Of a stretch of 64,000 nucleotides of DNA, positions 15,584 through 23,759 are shown piece after piece. Numbering within the stretch: position 1 is the stretch's first letter; each line of letters starts with the position of its first letter. The notes under the pieces are model-generated. The model saw only the letters and a list, made by a program, of their open reading frames with translations, did no database searches and was not told the origin of the DNA. This stretch comes from an uncultured Microbacterium sp. (GTDB lineage: Bacteria; Actinomycetota; Actinomycetes; Actinomycetales; Microbacteriaceae), in NCBI GenBank assembly GCA_913774845.1, contig CAJYJO010000015.1, positions 17,866 to 81,865 of the forward strand, read 5' to 3'. The position numbers and the translations under genes are program-made.

Positions 15584-16627
15584 ATGGCCTACGACATCCC
15601 CGCGCCGATGCTGGCGAAGTCGGTCCCTGAGATCCCCGAGCACGGCAAGGTCGCGGGCGGCTTCAGCTATGAGCCCAAGTGGGACGGCTTCCGCGCCCTG
15701 ATCTCGTGGGACGGCACCGACGTCGAGATCGGCAGCCGCGGCGCCAAACCGCTCACGCGCTACTTCCCCGAGCTCGTGGAGGCGTTCGCGCGCCTCCTCC
15801 CCGAGCCGTGCCTGATCGATGGCGAGGTCGTCGTCGCCCGGGGCGAGCCGGGAGCGCAGCGGCTGGACTGGGAGTCGCTGTCGCAGCGCATCCACCCGGC
15901 GGCGTCCCGCGTCAACATGCTCGCCGAAGAGACCCCGGCGATGTTCATCGCCTTCGACCTGCTCGCCCGGGGCGACCGCGACCTCCAGTCCGAGCCGTTC
16001 TCCGAGCGCCGGGCGCAGCTCGAGGATCTGCTGGGCGACGTGCCGCACCCCGTGCACGTCACTCGTACGACCGACGACCCCGACCTCGCCCGTCGGTGGC
16101 TCGCCGAGTTCGAGGGCGCGGGGCTCGACGGTGTGATCGCCAAGCCCCTCGCCCAGCCCTACGCACCGAACAAGCGCACGATGTTCAAGATCAAGCACGC
16201 GCGCACGGCCGATGTGGTGCTGCTCGGCTACCGCATCCACAAGTCGGGAGAGGGCGTCGGCTCTCTGCTGCTGGGGCTGTACGACGACGACGGCCGACTG
16301 CACGGGGTCGGCGGCGCCTCGGCGTTCACCGACAAGAGGCGTCGTGAGCTGATTGAAGAACTCGCCCCGCTCGTCGAACGCGACGAAGACGGTGAGGCCG
16401 TCACGGGCGAGACCGACCGCTCCCGCTTCTCGGCCTCCAAAGACGTCTCGTTCGTGCGCCTCCGCCCCGAGCGCGTGCTCGAAGTGCGTTACGACCAGCT
16501 CGAGGGCATGAGGTTCCGCCACACGGTGCAGTTCGACCGGTGGCGCCCCGACCGCGAGGCGCGTTCGTGTACGTTCGCGCAGCTCGAGAGCGTCGCTGCC
16601 TACGACCTCGGAGACGTTCTCGACTGA
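15584..16627 (+). CDS. ligC: ATP-dependent DNA ligase, LigC type
   Basis: 347 residues. It joins DNA nicks through an enzyme-AMP intermediate. Motif I is EPKWDGFR with the nucleotidyl lysine K32; motif III-like FIAFDLLA, motif IV-like GLDGVIAKP and motif V-like MFKIKH follow. A C-terminal OB domain completes the protein, and no nuclease or polymerase domains are fused. This matches the actinobacterial LigC group, which serves as a backup ligase in end joining or base-excision repair. Two stand-alone LigD-type polymerases are encoded in the same window (20.2 and 42.9 kb). The start at 15584 follows the upstream stop by four bases; an earlier in-frame GTG overlaps the upstream gene. Confidence 0.92.
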   Translation: MAYDIPAPMLAKSVPEIPEHGKVAGGFSYEPKWDGFRALISWDGTDVEIGSRGAKPLTRYFPELVEAFARLLPEPCLIDGEVVVARGEPGAQRLDWESLSQRIHPAASRVNMLAEETPAMFIAFDLLARGDRDLQSEPFSERRAQLEDLLGDVPHPVHVTRTTDDPDLARRWLAEFEGAGLDGVIAKPLAQPYAPNKRTMFKIKHARTADVVLLGYRIHKSGEGVGSLLLGLYDDDGRLHGVGGASAFTDKRRRELIEELAPLVERDEDGEAVTGETDRSRFSASKDVSFVRLRPERVLEVRYDQLEGMRFRHTVQFDRWRPDREARSCTFAQLESVAAYDLGDVLD

Positions 16628-16765
16628 GCCGCCCTGCGGGTTGCGCGGGGCCGAACCGCGCCCCCCAGGCGCCTCGCAGAGCGGCGTGCCGACCGGCGGA
16701 TTGCGCGGGGATGCAGCGCACACACACCTCCGCGTCCGCAGCGTGAGGCGCTCCGCGCGACCCGC

Positions 16766-17950
16766 CTACCGCGCGCTCGCGTCGACCGGCTCTCCCGCTC
16801 GCCCACCCTCGGTCGAAGCCAGCCCCTCCTCCGGCGTCTCCGGGGATGTCGTGGTCGGGGCAGCGGCATCCAGGCCCCTCGTGCGACGGCGAGCGACGAT
16901 CAGTGCGACGACCGCTCCGACGACGAGCGCGAGAAGCGCCAGGCCGGTCCACGACGGCGCCGCCGCCACGAACTCCCGGGCGGTCGGTTCGGGCACCTGG
17001 ACGGTGTCGTCGCCGAGGGTGACCGCGCGCACCTCGACCGCGCCGGAGAGGGCCAGGATCGGCCAGGCCGAGGTCTCGGCGACGACGGTCGCGGAGTCGC
17101 CCGGGAGCAGTTCCGCCGGCTCCCCCGCGAGGGAGGCGCTCGCGATGCCCGTGCCGGCCACGCGCGCGAAGGCGCCGAGCCGGACGTTCCCGGTGTTGAC
17201 GACGGTCGTCTCGACCCGGAGGATGCCCGGGGCGAACGGGATCCACGACGGCTCGAAGCTCGCGCGGACCCCGTCGATCGCGAGTGCCGGAGTGATCTCG
17301 CCGGTGACCTGCAGGTGAGCGCGGACCCCCACGCGGTTCGTGACCGTGACGCCGTCGTCGTCACGGCTGACACCCACGACGATGCCCGCCGGGTGGTCGC
17401 CGGGGGTGACACCGGCCGGGACGTCGATGCGGACGGGCAGGATTCGCGTCTCGCCCGGCGCCATCGAGACGGAGCCGTCCTGCAGACCCTCGACGGTGAT
17501 CCAGGTCCCGGAGTCCTGCGGGTCGCCCGCCGCGATGTCGAACGCGCCGTCGGCGCCGACGATCCCGTCACCGGCGGCGACGACGAAGGTCGCGGGATCG
17601 CTGCCCAGGTTGCTGACGGCGATCGCGTCGGTGACGCTCGCCCCGGGATCGACGGAGTGACGCAGGGAGATCCGGCCGTCCGGGCCGGCGACGCCGGCGG
17701 GCACGACGCTCCACCGGGCGGCGGCGTCCGCAGTCGGCGATTCGACGACGACGGCGGGTCGCGGAAGGACACCCCTCTTCGCGACAGCGGCCGGAGCGGA
17801 AGCGGGGACAGGCACGGCGACGGTGGCCGCCACCGGGACGGACGCCGAGACGGCGGCGATCGCCGGAGCGACGGAGATGAGACCGAGGGTCAGACCGCCC
17901 ATGACGGCGGCGGCGACGAGAACGGACGGACGAGGGGCGCGGGGGGACAC
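16766..17950 (-). CDS. DUF916-like surface protein, probable partner of WxL-type proteins
   Basis: 394 residues. GTG start with GAAGGA in front. Basic residues followed by a hydrophobic stretch to about residue 35 form a signal peptide. The middle carries two Ig-like parts: SLRHSVDPGASVTDAIAVSN and later APGETRILPVRIDVPAGV / GDHPAGIVVGV, the pattern of DUF916 (WxL-protein, peptidoglycan-binding). A late transmembrane helix (about residues 345-370) is followed by a basic stop-transfer tail. In Firmicutes such proteins are encoded with WxL-domain proteins. Here the next gene upstream encodes an alkaline phosphatase whose C-terminus looks WxL-like, so the pair may form a wall-associated complex. 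Confidence 0.7.
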   Translation of the reverse strand: MSPRAPRPSVLVAAAVMGGLTLGLISVAPAIAAVSASVPVAATVAVPVPASAPAAVAKRGVLPRPAVVVESPTADAAARWSVVPAGVAGPDGRISLRHSVDPGASVTDAIAVSNLGSDPATFVVAAGDGIVGADGAFDIAAGDPQDSGTWITVEGLQDGSVSMAPGETRILPVRIDVPAGVTPGDHPAGIVVGVSRDDDGVTVTNRVGVRAHLQVTGEITPALAIDGVRASFEPSWIPFAPGILRVETTVVNTGNVRLGAFARVAGTGIASASLAGEPAELLPGDSATVVAETSAWPILALSGAVEVRAVTLGDDTVQVPEPTAREFVAAAPSWTGLALLALVVGAVVALIVARRRTRGLDAAAPTTTSPETPEEGLASTEGGRAGEPVDASAR

Positions 17951-18018
17951 GGGATTCCTTCGGGGTGGGAAGACGGAGGGCCGGTGCGCCCCGGCGGGGA
18001 CGCACCGGCCGGGCTGGA

Positions 18019-19896
18019 TCAGTCCTTCGCGAAGAGCGTCAGGGTGATCTCGCTGCCGTAGCGGCCGCTCTCGGCGGTCGCGGGGATGGTCAGCGTCAGG
18101 TCGGCGGCGACGGCCGTCTCGCCCACGCGCTCGACGCGACCGGCGTCGGCCAGGGTGGCGGGCTTGTCGAGAGTGGCGGTTCCGCCGGCGACGGCGCCTC
18201 CGGCCGAGCGCACGACCTTCGGCGTCCAGGCGAGGTTCTCGGCGCCGAACGAGCGGTTGCCCGCGACGAACGCCGAGGCCGAGCCCGAGAGCGTCCACCC
18301 GCGACCCTGCGCCTGCGCCTCGTTGCGGGTGTCGTTCACGACGACCTGCGGGAGCACCGCCTGCTGGGCCGAGGCGTCACCGGCGAAAGCGACCGGGCCC
18401 TCGACGGCGGGGAGCGCGAGGCTCAGCTGGCCGGCCTGGGCGGGCAGCGGCACGGAGGCCTCGACGCCGATCGCGTCGCCCTCGACCGGCGCGTGTCCGA
18501 TCAGGTCGAAGATCGTCTTGCCGAGGTCGGTGTTGTCGAGATACGCCCCGCGCACGAAGTCCCACTTCGTCGCACGAGCCTGCAGCATCTCGGCGCCGGC
18601 CCCCTGCGCGAACAGCGGGACGAGGGCGTTGGTGTGGTTGCCTGAGTGCCACGACACGTTCGGGAGCTGTCCGGCGGTTCCGGTGAGGGCCGTCCAGCCC
18701 TTCTCCGTGCCCGCCCCGGGTCCGGCGAGGTAGCCGGTCTCGTGATCGGCGGTGACGATCACGAGGGTCTCGTCCCAGTTCGAGTGGGTCTCGACCCAGT
18801 CGGTGACGGCGTCGACCGATTCGTTGAACGACAGCTGCTCCTCGACGATACGGGTGGTCTGGTTGGCGTGACCGGCCCAGTCGACCGCGCCGCCCTCGAC
18901 CATCAGGAAGAAGCCGTCGTCGTCCTTCTCGAGGACGTTCAGCGCGGCCTTCGCCGAGGTGGCGAGCGAGGGGACGTCGGCGTTCGCCTTGTCGGTACCG
19001 GGCAGCACGTTCTTGTTGCCGACGCCGGGACGGTTGTACTGGAACGTCTCGGCGACCCGGGCCAGGCCGAACAGCTTGTCGGGGACGCTCTCGCCGGCGG
19101 CGATCTTCTCGAAGTCGCTCTTGCTCTCGATGTACGAGAAGGGCGTCTTGCCCTGCGTGACGCGCTCGAAGTCCGGCTGCGAGATCCACGAGCCCGAACC
19201 GAAGTGCGAGGCGCGGGGCGTGTTGGCATCCGTGTAGTTCGGGTGTCCCCCGCCGATCAGCACGTCGACGCCGGAGTCGATCATCTCGGTCGCGAGACCG
19301 TGGTAGTCGTTGCGACTCTTGTTGTGCGCGATGAAGCCGGCGGGGGTGGCGTGGTTGAACGGCACCGTCGTGACCAGCCCGACCTTCTTGCCCGCCTCGA
19401 GGGCCTGCTCGCCCACGGTCAGCAGGCGCGTGCCGTCGGCGGCGAAGCCCAGGGTTCCGTTGGTGGTCTTCACGCCGGTGCCGAGCGCGGTGCCCGCCGC
19501 GGCGGAGTCGGTGGCACCGGATGCCACCCAGCTGAAGTCGCCCCACGCCTTCTCGGGCTCGTACGCGGCGCGTCCTCCGGCGGAGTAGTGCGACTGGGCG
19601 ATTTGGACGGCGAAGTCGTCGTAGACCTCGCTCTTCGTGCCGGGGACCTTCGTCGCGGTGCCCGCGTTCGGGGCGACCTCGACCTGCTGGTAGCTCCGTC
19701 CGGTCTCGTACAGACGGGCGGCGTCGAACTGGTTGTAGCCACCGCCGTCCGAGATGAGGACGATGACGTTCTTCGGCGTGGGGGCTGCGTCGGTCTCCGC
19801 CGACGCGGCCACGGCGGGAGTGGCACCGAGGGCGACGCCCGCCACGGTGCTCATGACGATCAGACGGCGTGAGCGTCCGGTCGTGCGAGGGTTCAT
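18019..19896 (-). CDS. phoA: Secreted alkaline phosphatase with WxL-like C-terminal domain
   Basis: 625 residues from the ATG at 19896, chosen because GGAAGAG lies just upstream. An N-terminal signal peptide ends near AASAET (about residue 34). The PhoA-type catalytic domain follows: metal ligand D50 in VLISDGGG, the nucleophile S131 in ATDSAAAG, and TADHETGYL. It releases phosphate from esters outside the cell. The last 120 residues are not part of the phosphatase; they end in LTLTIPATAESG and YGSEITLTL, which resemble the second half of the WxL cell-wall-binding domain. The next gene encodes a DUF916-like protein. Upstream direct repeats could be Pho boxes. Confidence 0.88.
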   Translation of the reverse strand: MNPRTTGRSRRLIVMSTVAGVALGATPAVAASAETDAAPTPKNVIVLISDGGGYNQFDAARLYETGRSYQQVEVAPNAGTATKVPGTKSEVYDDFAVQIAQSHYSAGGRAAYEPEKAWGDFSWVASGATDSAAAGTALGTGVKTTNGTLGFAADGTRLLTVGEQALEAGKKVGLVTTVPFNHATPAGFIAHNKSRNDYHGLATEMIDSGVDVLIGGGHPNYTDANTPRASHFGSGSWISQPDFERVTQGKTPFSYIESKSDFEKIAAGESVPDKLFGLARVAETFQYNRPGVGNKNVLPGTDKANADVPSLATSAKAALNVLEKDDDGFFLMVEGGAVDWAGHANQTTRIVEEQLSFNESVDAVTDWVETHSNWDETLVIVTADHETGYLAGPGAGTEKGWTALTGTAGQLPNVSWHSGNHTNALVPLFAQGAGAEMLQARATKWDFVRGAYLDNTDLGKTIFDLIGHAPVEGDAIGVEASVPLPAQAGQLSLALPAVEGPVAFAGDASAQQAVLPQVVVNDTRNEAQAQGRGWTLSGSASAFVAGNRSFGAENLAWTPKVVRSAGGAVAGGTATLDKPATLADAGRVERVGETAVAADLTLTIPATAESGRYGSEITLTLFAKD

Positions 19897-19999
19897 GATG
19901 TCTCTTCCGTTTCGTATGGGATTCACCGACCGTCGGGGGCCGGTCGCCGTCCACGCTCGCGGAAGGTCCTCTCGTGAGAACGAATCTCAGGTCACTCAC

Positions 20000-20038
20000 G
20001 GGTGAACGTTCGCCCGGGTTTCTCACCGTCGGGTGAAC
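20000..20038 (-). promoter_or_regulatory. Possible Pho-type repeats upstream of alkaline phosphatase
   Basis: GTTCACCC occurs twice on the minus strand (20031-20038 and 20000-20007), 31 bases apart, with a looser GGTGAGAAACC between. Actinobacterial PhoP boxes are built from GTTCACC repeats at 11-base steps; the spacing here does not fit exactly. The rest of the 292-base gap 19897-20188 shows a TGAGA/TCTCA dyad and nothing else clear. Confidence 0.3.
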
Positions 20039-20188
20039 AGTCGGTCAGGTGGTGGCATCCCTGCCGGGAAGATGCGACGATGCCGGCCGTGATCGCGGCG
20101 GGGCCGCCGCGGCAGCCCCTTGTTCCCGTCGCATCCGCTCTTCCGACGCCGCCCCGGCACCCCGAGGCGCCGGCGCGGGATCGACGGC

Positions 20189-21217
20189 TCAGTGGAACGC
20201 CGGGTTCTTCGCCCGCGACGGCTGCACGCGGGGCGGCTCCCCCGGCATCTTCGGGAACTCGGGAGGGAACGGCAGCTCGCCGAGACCGTTCTCGAGGTCG
20301 CGCTCCCACCACTCCAGCAGCGTGTCGATCCGACCGGGCGCGTCGCCGAAGCCCGCCCACGGATCGCCGATGGATGCCAGTCGACCGGGGATCGAGCGCA
20401 CGGTGAACGCGAGCGGGTCGAGACCGTCGAGCTCGTCCCAGGTCACGGGCGTCGACACCGTCGCGGTCGGAAGCGCTCGGGGCGAATAGGCGCCCGCCAT
20501 CGTCCGGTCGCGATTGGCCTGGTTGAAGTCGACGAAGATGCGCCGACCCCGTTCTTCCTTCCACCAGCTGGTGGTCACGGCATCCGGCATCCGTCGCTCC
20601 AGCTCACGAGCGGCGGCGATCACGGCGTGCCGCACGTCGAGGAACTCGTGGGTCGGCTCGATGGGGCAGAACACGTGCAGGCCGCGGTTGCCGCTGGTCT
20701 TGATCCAGGCCTCGAGACCCGCTTCGCGCAGCACCGTGCGCAACTCGTGCGCCGCGGTGACCGCCTCGGCGATGCCCGTCCCCGGCTGCGGGTCGAGGTC
20801 GATGCGCAGCTCGACGGGGTGGTCGGCGTCGCTCGCGAGCGAGGCCCACGGGTGGAACACGATCGTGTTCATCTGCGCGGCCCACACCGCCGAGGCGATC
20901 TCGCCGAGGAAGAGCTGCGGATGCCGGCGCCCGCTGTTGTACGTCACCGTCACCGACTCGACGAAGGCCGGCGCCCCCTTCGGCGGGTTCTTCGAGAAGA
21001 ACGCCTCGCCGCCCACGCCCTCGGGGAAGCGTTCGAGCGACACCGGCCGGTGCCCGTTCGCAGCGATGAACGGGGCGGCGACGGCGACGAGATACTCGGC
21101 GAGTTCGCGCTTGGTGATGCCCACCTCGGGCCACAGCACGCGATCCGGGTTCGAGATGCCCACCTCGCGATCGCCCTCGGGGCCCGGCACGGTCAGCGTG
21201 ATACGGGGGGATGCCAT
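20189..21217 (-). CDS. LigD-type DNA primase-polymerase (stand-alone), first copy
   Basis: 342 residues. It belongs to the archaeo-eukaryotic primase superfamily branch found as the polymerase domain of LigD; it adds ribonucleotides or deoxynucleotides at double-strand breaks. The metal-binding DxD is D140/D142 in RIDLDPQPG. Other family marks are KTSGNRGLHVF, TTSWWKEER and VDFNQANRDRT. There is no ligase or nuclease domain. The C-terminal 60 residues are proline-rich. A TAGCGT box stands six bases upstream of the ATG (21224-21229), giving a probable leaderless transcript. The gene is back to back with the DUF1684 gene. Confidence 0.9.
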   Translation of the reverse strand: MASPRITLTVPGPEGDREVGISNPDRVLWPEVGITKRELAEYLVAVAAPFIAANGHRPVSLERFPEGVGGEAFFSKNPPKGAPAFVESVTVTYNSGRRHPQLFLGEIASAVWAAQMNTIVFHPWASLASDADHPVELRIDLDPQPGTGIAEAVTAAHELRTVLREAGLEAWIKTSGNRGLHVFCPIEPTHEFLDVRHAVIAAARELERRMPDAVTTSWWKEERGRRIFVDFNQANRDRTMAGAYSPRALPTATVSTPVTWDELDGLDPLAFTVRSIPGRLASIGDPWAGFGDAPGRIDTLLEWWERDLENGLGELPFPPEFPKMPGEPPRVQPSRAKNPAFH

Positions 21218-21299
21218 GCCCCGACGCTAGTGCGCGCGCCGGAGTCGTGTCTGCCCCGTTGCGGGCGTCGGGTGGGGGCGCGTCCCCGGGTTGCCCTAT

Positions 21300-21540
21300 C
21301 GACGGGCGCCTTCGTGGCCCCGGGGCGACACAAGTGGCCCCGGGGCCACCCGCGAACACGGCCGAGACGCCGCACGACGCGTATGTCCAGCCCAAGCCAC
21401 GGCATCCGACACCCTCCCCGCGCCGACGGGCACCTTCGTGGCCCCGGGGCGACACAAGTGGCCCCGGGGCCACCCGCGTGCACGGCCGAGACGCCACGCG
21501 ACGCGCCTGTCCAGCCCGAGGCACGGCATCCGGCGTCCGC
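21300..21540. repeat. Tandem 124-base repeat carrying paired 16-base palindromes
   Basis: Two copies, starting at 21300 and 21424, about 90% identical. Each has GTGGCCCCGGGGCGAC and, 20 bases later, the perfect palindrome GTGGCCCCGGGGCCAC (21314 and 21334; 21438 and 21458). The same pair with the same 20-base step recurs at 26258-26382 and 45686-45721. The 336-base gap 21218-21553 holds only this and the divergent promoters, so the repeat is not a terminator. Confidence 0.8.
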
Positions 21541-21541
21541 C

Positions 21542-21553
21542 TACGCTCGGATC
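21542..21553 (+). promoter_or_regulatory. -10 box of a probable leaderless promoter
   Basis: TACGCT (21542-21547) precedes the ATG of the DUF1684 gene by six bases, with no ribosome-binding site. Confidence 0.5.
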
Positions 21554-22180
21554 ATGACCTCCGCCGCTGCCCGGACCGCCCTCGACATCGCCGACTGGCG
21601 TCGCCGCGTCTTCGCCCTCTACGACGCCGTGCGCGAGGCCGACGACCCCGAAGAGGCCCACGAGCTGTGGCGCATCGAGCGAGACGCGCTCTTCGCCGAT
21701 CACCCGGCGACTCCCCTCCTGCCGGAGCAGCGGGACGGCTTCGTCGGCCTGCCTCTCGCACCGTACGACGCCGCATGGCGCTTCGAGGTGCCGCTGCTCG
21801 ACGCCGACGAGGCGTCGTTCGTCGCCACGACCGGCACCGACGGCGAGGTCGGCTTCGAACGCATCGGCCGGGTCGAGCTGCCCGACACCGGTTCCCTCGA
21901 CGTCTGGCGTCTCACCTCTTACGGCGGGGGTCTGTTCGTCCCCGTTCGCGACGCGTCCGCGGGACGTCCCGGTGGCACGTACGGCGGGGGTCGCTACCTG
22001 CTCGACACGATCAAGGGCGCCGATCTGGGCCGCGGCGCCACCCCCGAGAGCCTCGTGATCGACTTCAACTTCGCGTACAACCCCTCGTGCGCGTACGACC
22101 CGATGTGGGCCTGTCCGCTGGCCCCGGCCGGGAACGTGCTGCCGGTGGCGGTCCCGGTCGGCGAGCTGTACGGGGTCTGA
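21554..22180 (+). CDS. DUF1684 protein
   Basis: 208 residues, cytoplasmic by appearance. The C-terminal segment DFNFAYNPSCAYDPMWACPL followed by NVLPVAVPVGE is the hallmark of DUF1684, where three conserved cysteines or tyrosines cluster near the end. The middle shows LTSYGGGLFVPVRDAS and GGRYLLDTIKGADLG. No biochemical role is established for the family to my knowledge. The frame is open far upstream through the repeats, but family similarity begins only at the chosen ATG, which also has the leaderless-type promoter. It is convergent with the SseB-like gene. Confidence 0.85.
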   Translation: MTSAAARTALDIADWRRRVFALYDAVREADDPEEAHELWRIERDALFADHPATPLLPEQRDGFVGLPLAPYDAAWRFEVPLLDADEASFVATTGTDGEVGFERIGRVELPDTGSLDVWRLTSYGGGLFVPVRDASAGRPGGTYGGGRYLLDTIKGADLGRGATPESLVIDFNFAYNPSCAYDPMWACPLAPAGNVLPVAVPVGELYGV

Positions 22181-22216
22181 CCTCCTCCGCGGCCGGGCGA
22201 GCGGCATCCGGAGACG

Positions 22217-22252
22217 ACGACGGGCCGCTCCCCGTGGGGAACGGCCCGTCGT
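22217..22252. terminator. Bidirectional hairpin terminator
   Basis: ACGACGGGCCG (22217-22227) pairs perfectly with CGGCCCGTCGT (22242-22252). It lies between the convergent DUF1684 and SseB-like genes. Confidence 0.7.
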
Positions 22253-22261
22253 GTCATCGCG

Positions 22262-23359
22262 TCAGGCGCTCGGCGGCTCCTCGTCCGCGAGGGCGATCAC
22301 GGGTGCGAGCTCGTCGCGGGTGAGGCGGATCCAGGGACCGGCCGCATCGACCAGGATGCCGGTGAGCCCGGCGTCTACGGCGAGGGCCTTAGCGAGCTGG
22401 ATCTTCTTGATCGGCAGCGGCTGGTCGCCGCGTCCGAGGGCGAGCAGTTCGAGCGGGTGCGAGAAGACCTCGAGGAATCGCTCCCCCGCGGCTGATCGCG
22501 ACTCCGCGACGCCGACGGGGCCGCCCTCCTCGGTCTGATTCACGGCGATCCACAGCGGTGCGTCGGCGACGACGGCGTCGACGACCGTGGACGCCGTCTC
22601 TTCGGTGCGAGCCTCGACGAGAGCCGTCTTGATGCGCAGTTCGGGGTCGGCTTCGGCGAGCATCCGCTCGAGCAGCGCCGTCGGCAGCACGGCGCGGTTG
22701 TCGCCGGACGCCGGGTCGAGCACGAGACCGCCGTAGGGTCCCGACAGCACGTGACGCAGCAGCGCCATGATCGGCTGGCCCATGGCGGAGGTGTCGCGGT
22801 CGCCGTCGACCTCGACGCTCGCGCGCAGCGCCGTGCCGCTGCTGTAGGCGAGAACGAGCTGCTCGTCGCCGCGGTTCGCGACGGCGAGCGGCAGGTCTTT
22901 GCCCTCGGCGAGGAGCGCGCGGGCGTCGCCCTTCACGCGCAGGAAGACGTGACCCTGCAGGAGCTGACGCGCGATGTTGAGCAGCTGCGCGGGCTCGGGC
23001 TGGCCGGTGATCTCGGCGAGAGCGTTGCCGAGCAGCACGTTGTCGCGGAGCCCCGGGACCGTCTCGGGGGCTTCCGGCGCGACCATCTCGCCCGGCTGCC
23101 GCGCCGAGGGACGGGCCGCCACCGGCGGAGCCGAGGGGTCGACGGGGGCAGCACCGACGCCACGGAACGACGACATCGAGATGCCGACCGTGGGCGCGAC
23201 CTCGGCGGGGGCGACCGCGTCCGGGCCCACCGCGTCGGCGGGGGCATCGCTGGGTCCGGCGGGATCGACGGGCTGCTCGCCCGGCTCGATCGTGGTGTCG
23301 GGCCGGTCGACCGATGCGTCGTCGGAGTCGGACTTCTTGCGGCGCGAGAAGAGAGCCAT
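22262..23359 (-). CDS. SseB-like protein with two N-terminal-type domains
   Basis: 365 residues. After a low-complexity acidic and alanine/proline-rich stretch (residues 10-95), two alpha/beta modules follow, the first around 110-235 (LLQGHVFLRVKGDARALL, LPLAVANRGDEQLVLAYSS) and the second around 240-360. This resembles the SseB N-terminal domain, found in type III secretion enhancers and in many actinobacterial proteins of unknown role. No membrane segments. TAGGCT six bases before the ATG (23366-23371) gives a leaderless-type promoter. Family assignment is from overall pattern; function is unknown. Confidence 0.65.
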   Translation of the reverse strand: MALFSRRKKSDSDDASVDRPDTTIEPGEQPVDPAGPSDAPADAVGPDAVAPAEVAPTVGISMSSFRGVGAAPVDPSAPPVAARPSARQPGEMVAPEAPETVPGLRDNVLLGNALAEITGQPEPAQLLNIARQLLQGHVFLRVKGDARALLAEGKDLPLAVANRGDEQLVLAYSSGTALRASVEVDGDRDTSAMGQPIMALLRHVLSGPYGGLVLDPASGDNRAVLPTALLERMLAEADPELRIKTALVEARTEETASTVVDAVVADAPLWIAVNQTEEGGPVGVAESRSAAGERFLEVFSHPLELLALGRGDQPLPIKKIQLAKALAVDAGLTGILVDAAGPWIRLTRDELAPVIALADEEPPSA

Positions 23360-23442
23360 TCAGCAAGCCTATCCGGGTGGTCCCCGGCCGGGCGCGTGGG
23401 CCTGGACTCATGCACCTGTCATGGGCGGCGGGGGAAGTGCGC

Positions 23443-23660
23443 GAACAGATGCGGACCGATGCACCGAATGCGGATGCCAAGGCTCACGGCATCCGCATCC
23501 CGTGAAACGTTCCGAGCCCGCAGCACCAACCGCGGAACCAGCACGTGCCACAGCAGCGAGGTGGACTGCCACGAACAGACGCGGACCGACGCACCGAATG
23601 CGGATGCCAAGGCTCACGGCATCCGCATCCGATGAAACGTTCCGAGCCCACGGCACCGGC
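23443..23660. repeat. Tandem 130-base repeat with internal hairpins
   Basis: Two copies begin at 23443 and 23573 and stay over 90% identical for about 85 bases. Each contains the perfect 11-base inverted repeat ATGCGGATGCC / GGCATCCGCAT around a nine-base loop (first copy 23468-23498). The 400-base gap between the SseB-like gene and pcrA has no coding signal otherwise. Confidence 0.8.
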
Positions 23661-23759
23661 CCCGCGCCGAACACGACGCAGCACTGGTCAACGACGGCAC
23701 GCACGAGCACTCCGACCGAGGCCATGACTCTCGGCGCGGCCCCGGGACCGGCCCCCGCG

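Noticed and set aside
21300-21540. CRISPR array
   Set aside because: Only two long units of 124 bases, no short repeats with unique spacers, no cas genes.
20120-21553. Upstream extension of the DUF1684 frame to 20120
   Set aside because: It is antisense to the LigD-type polymerase gene and runs through repeats.
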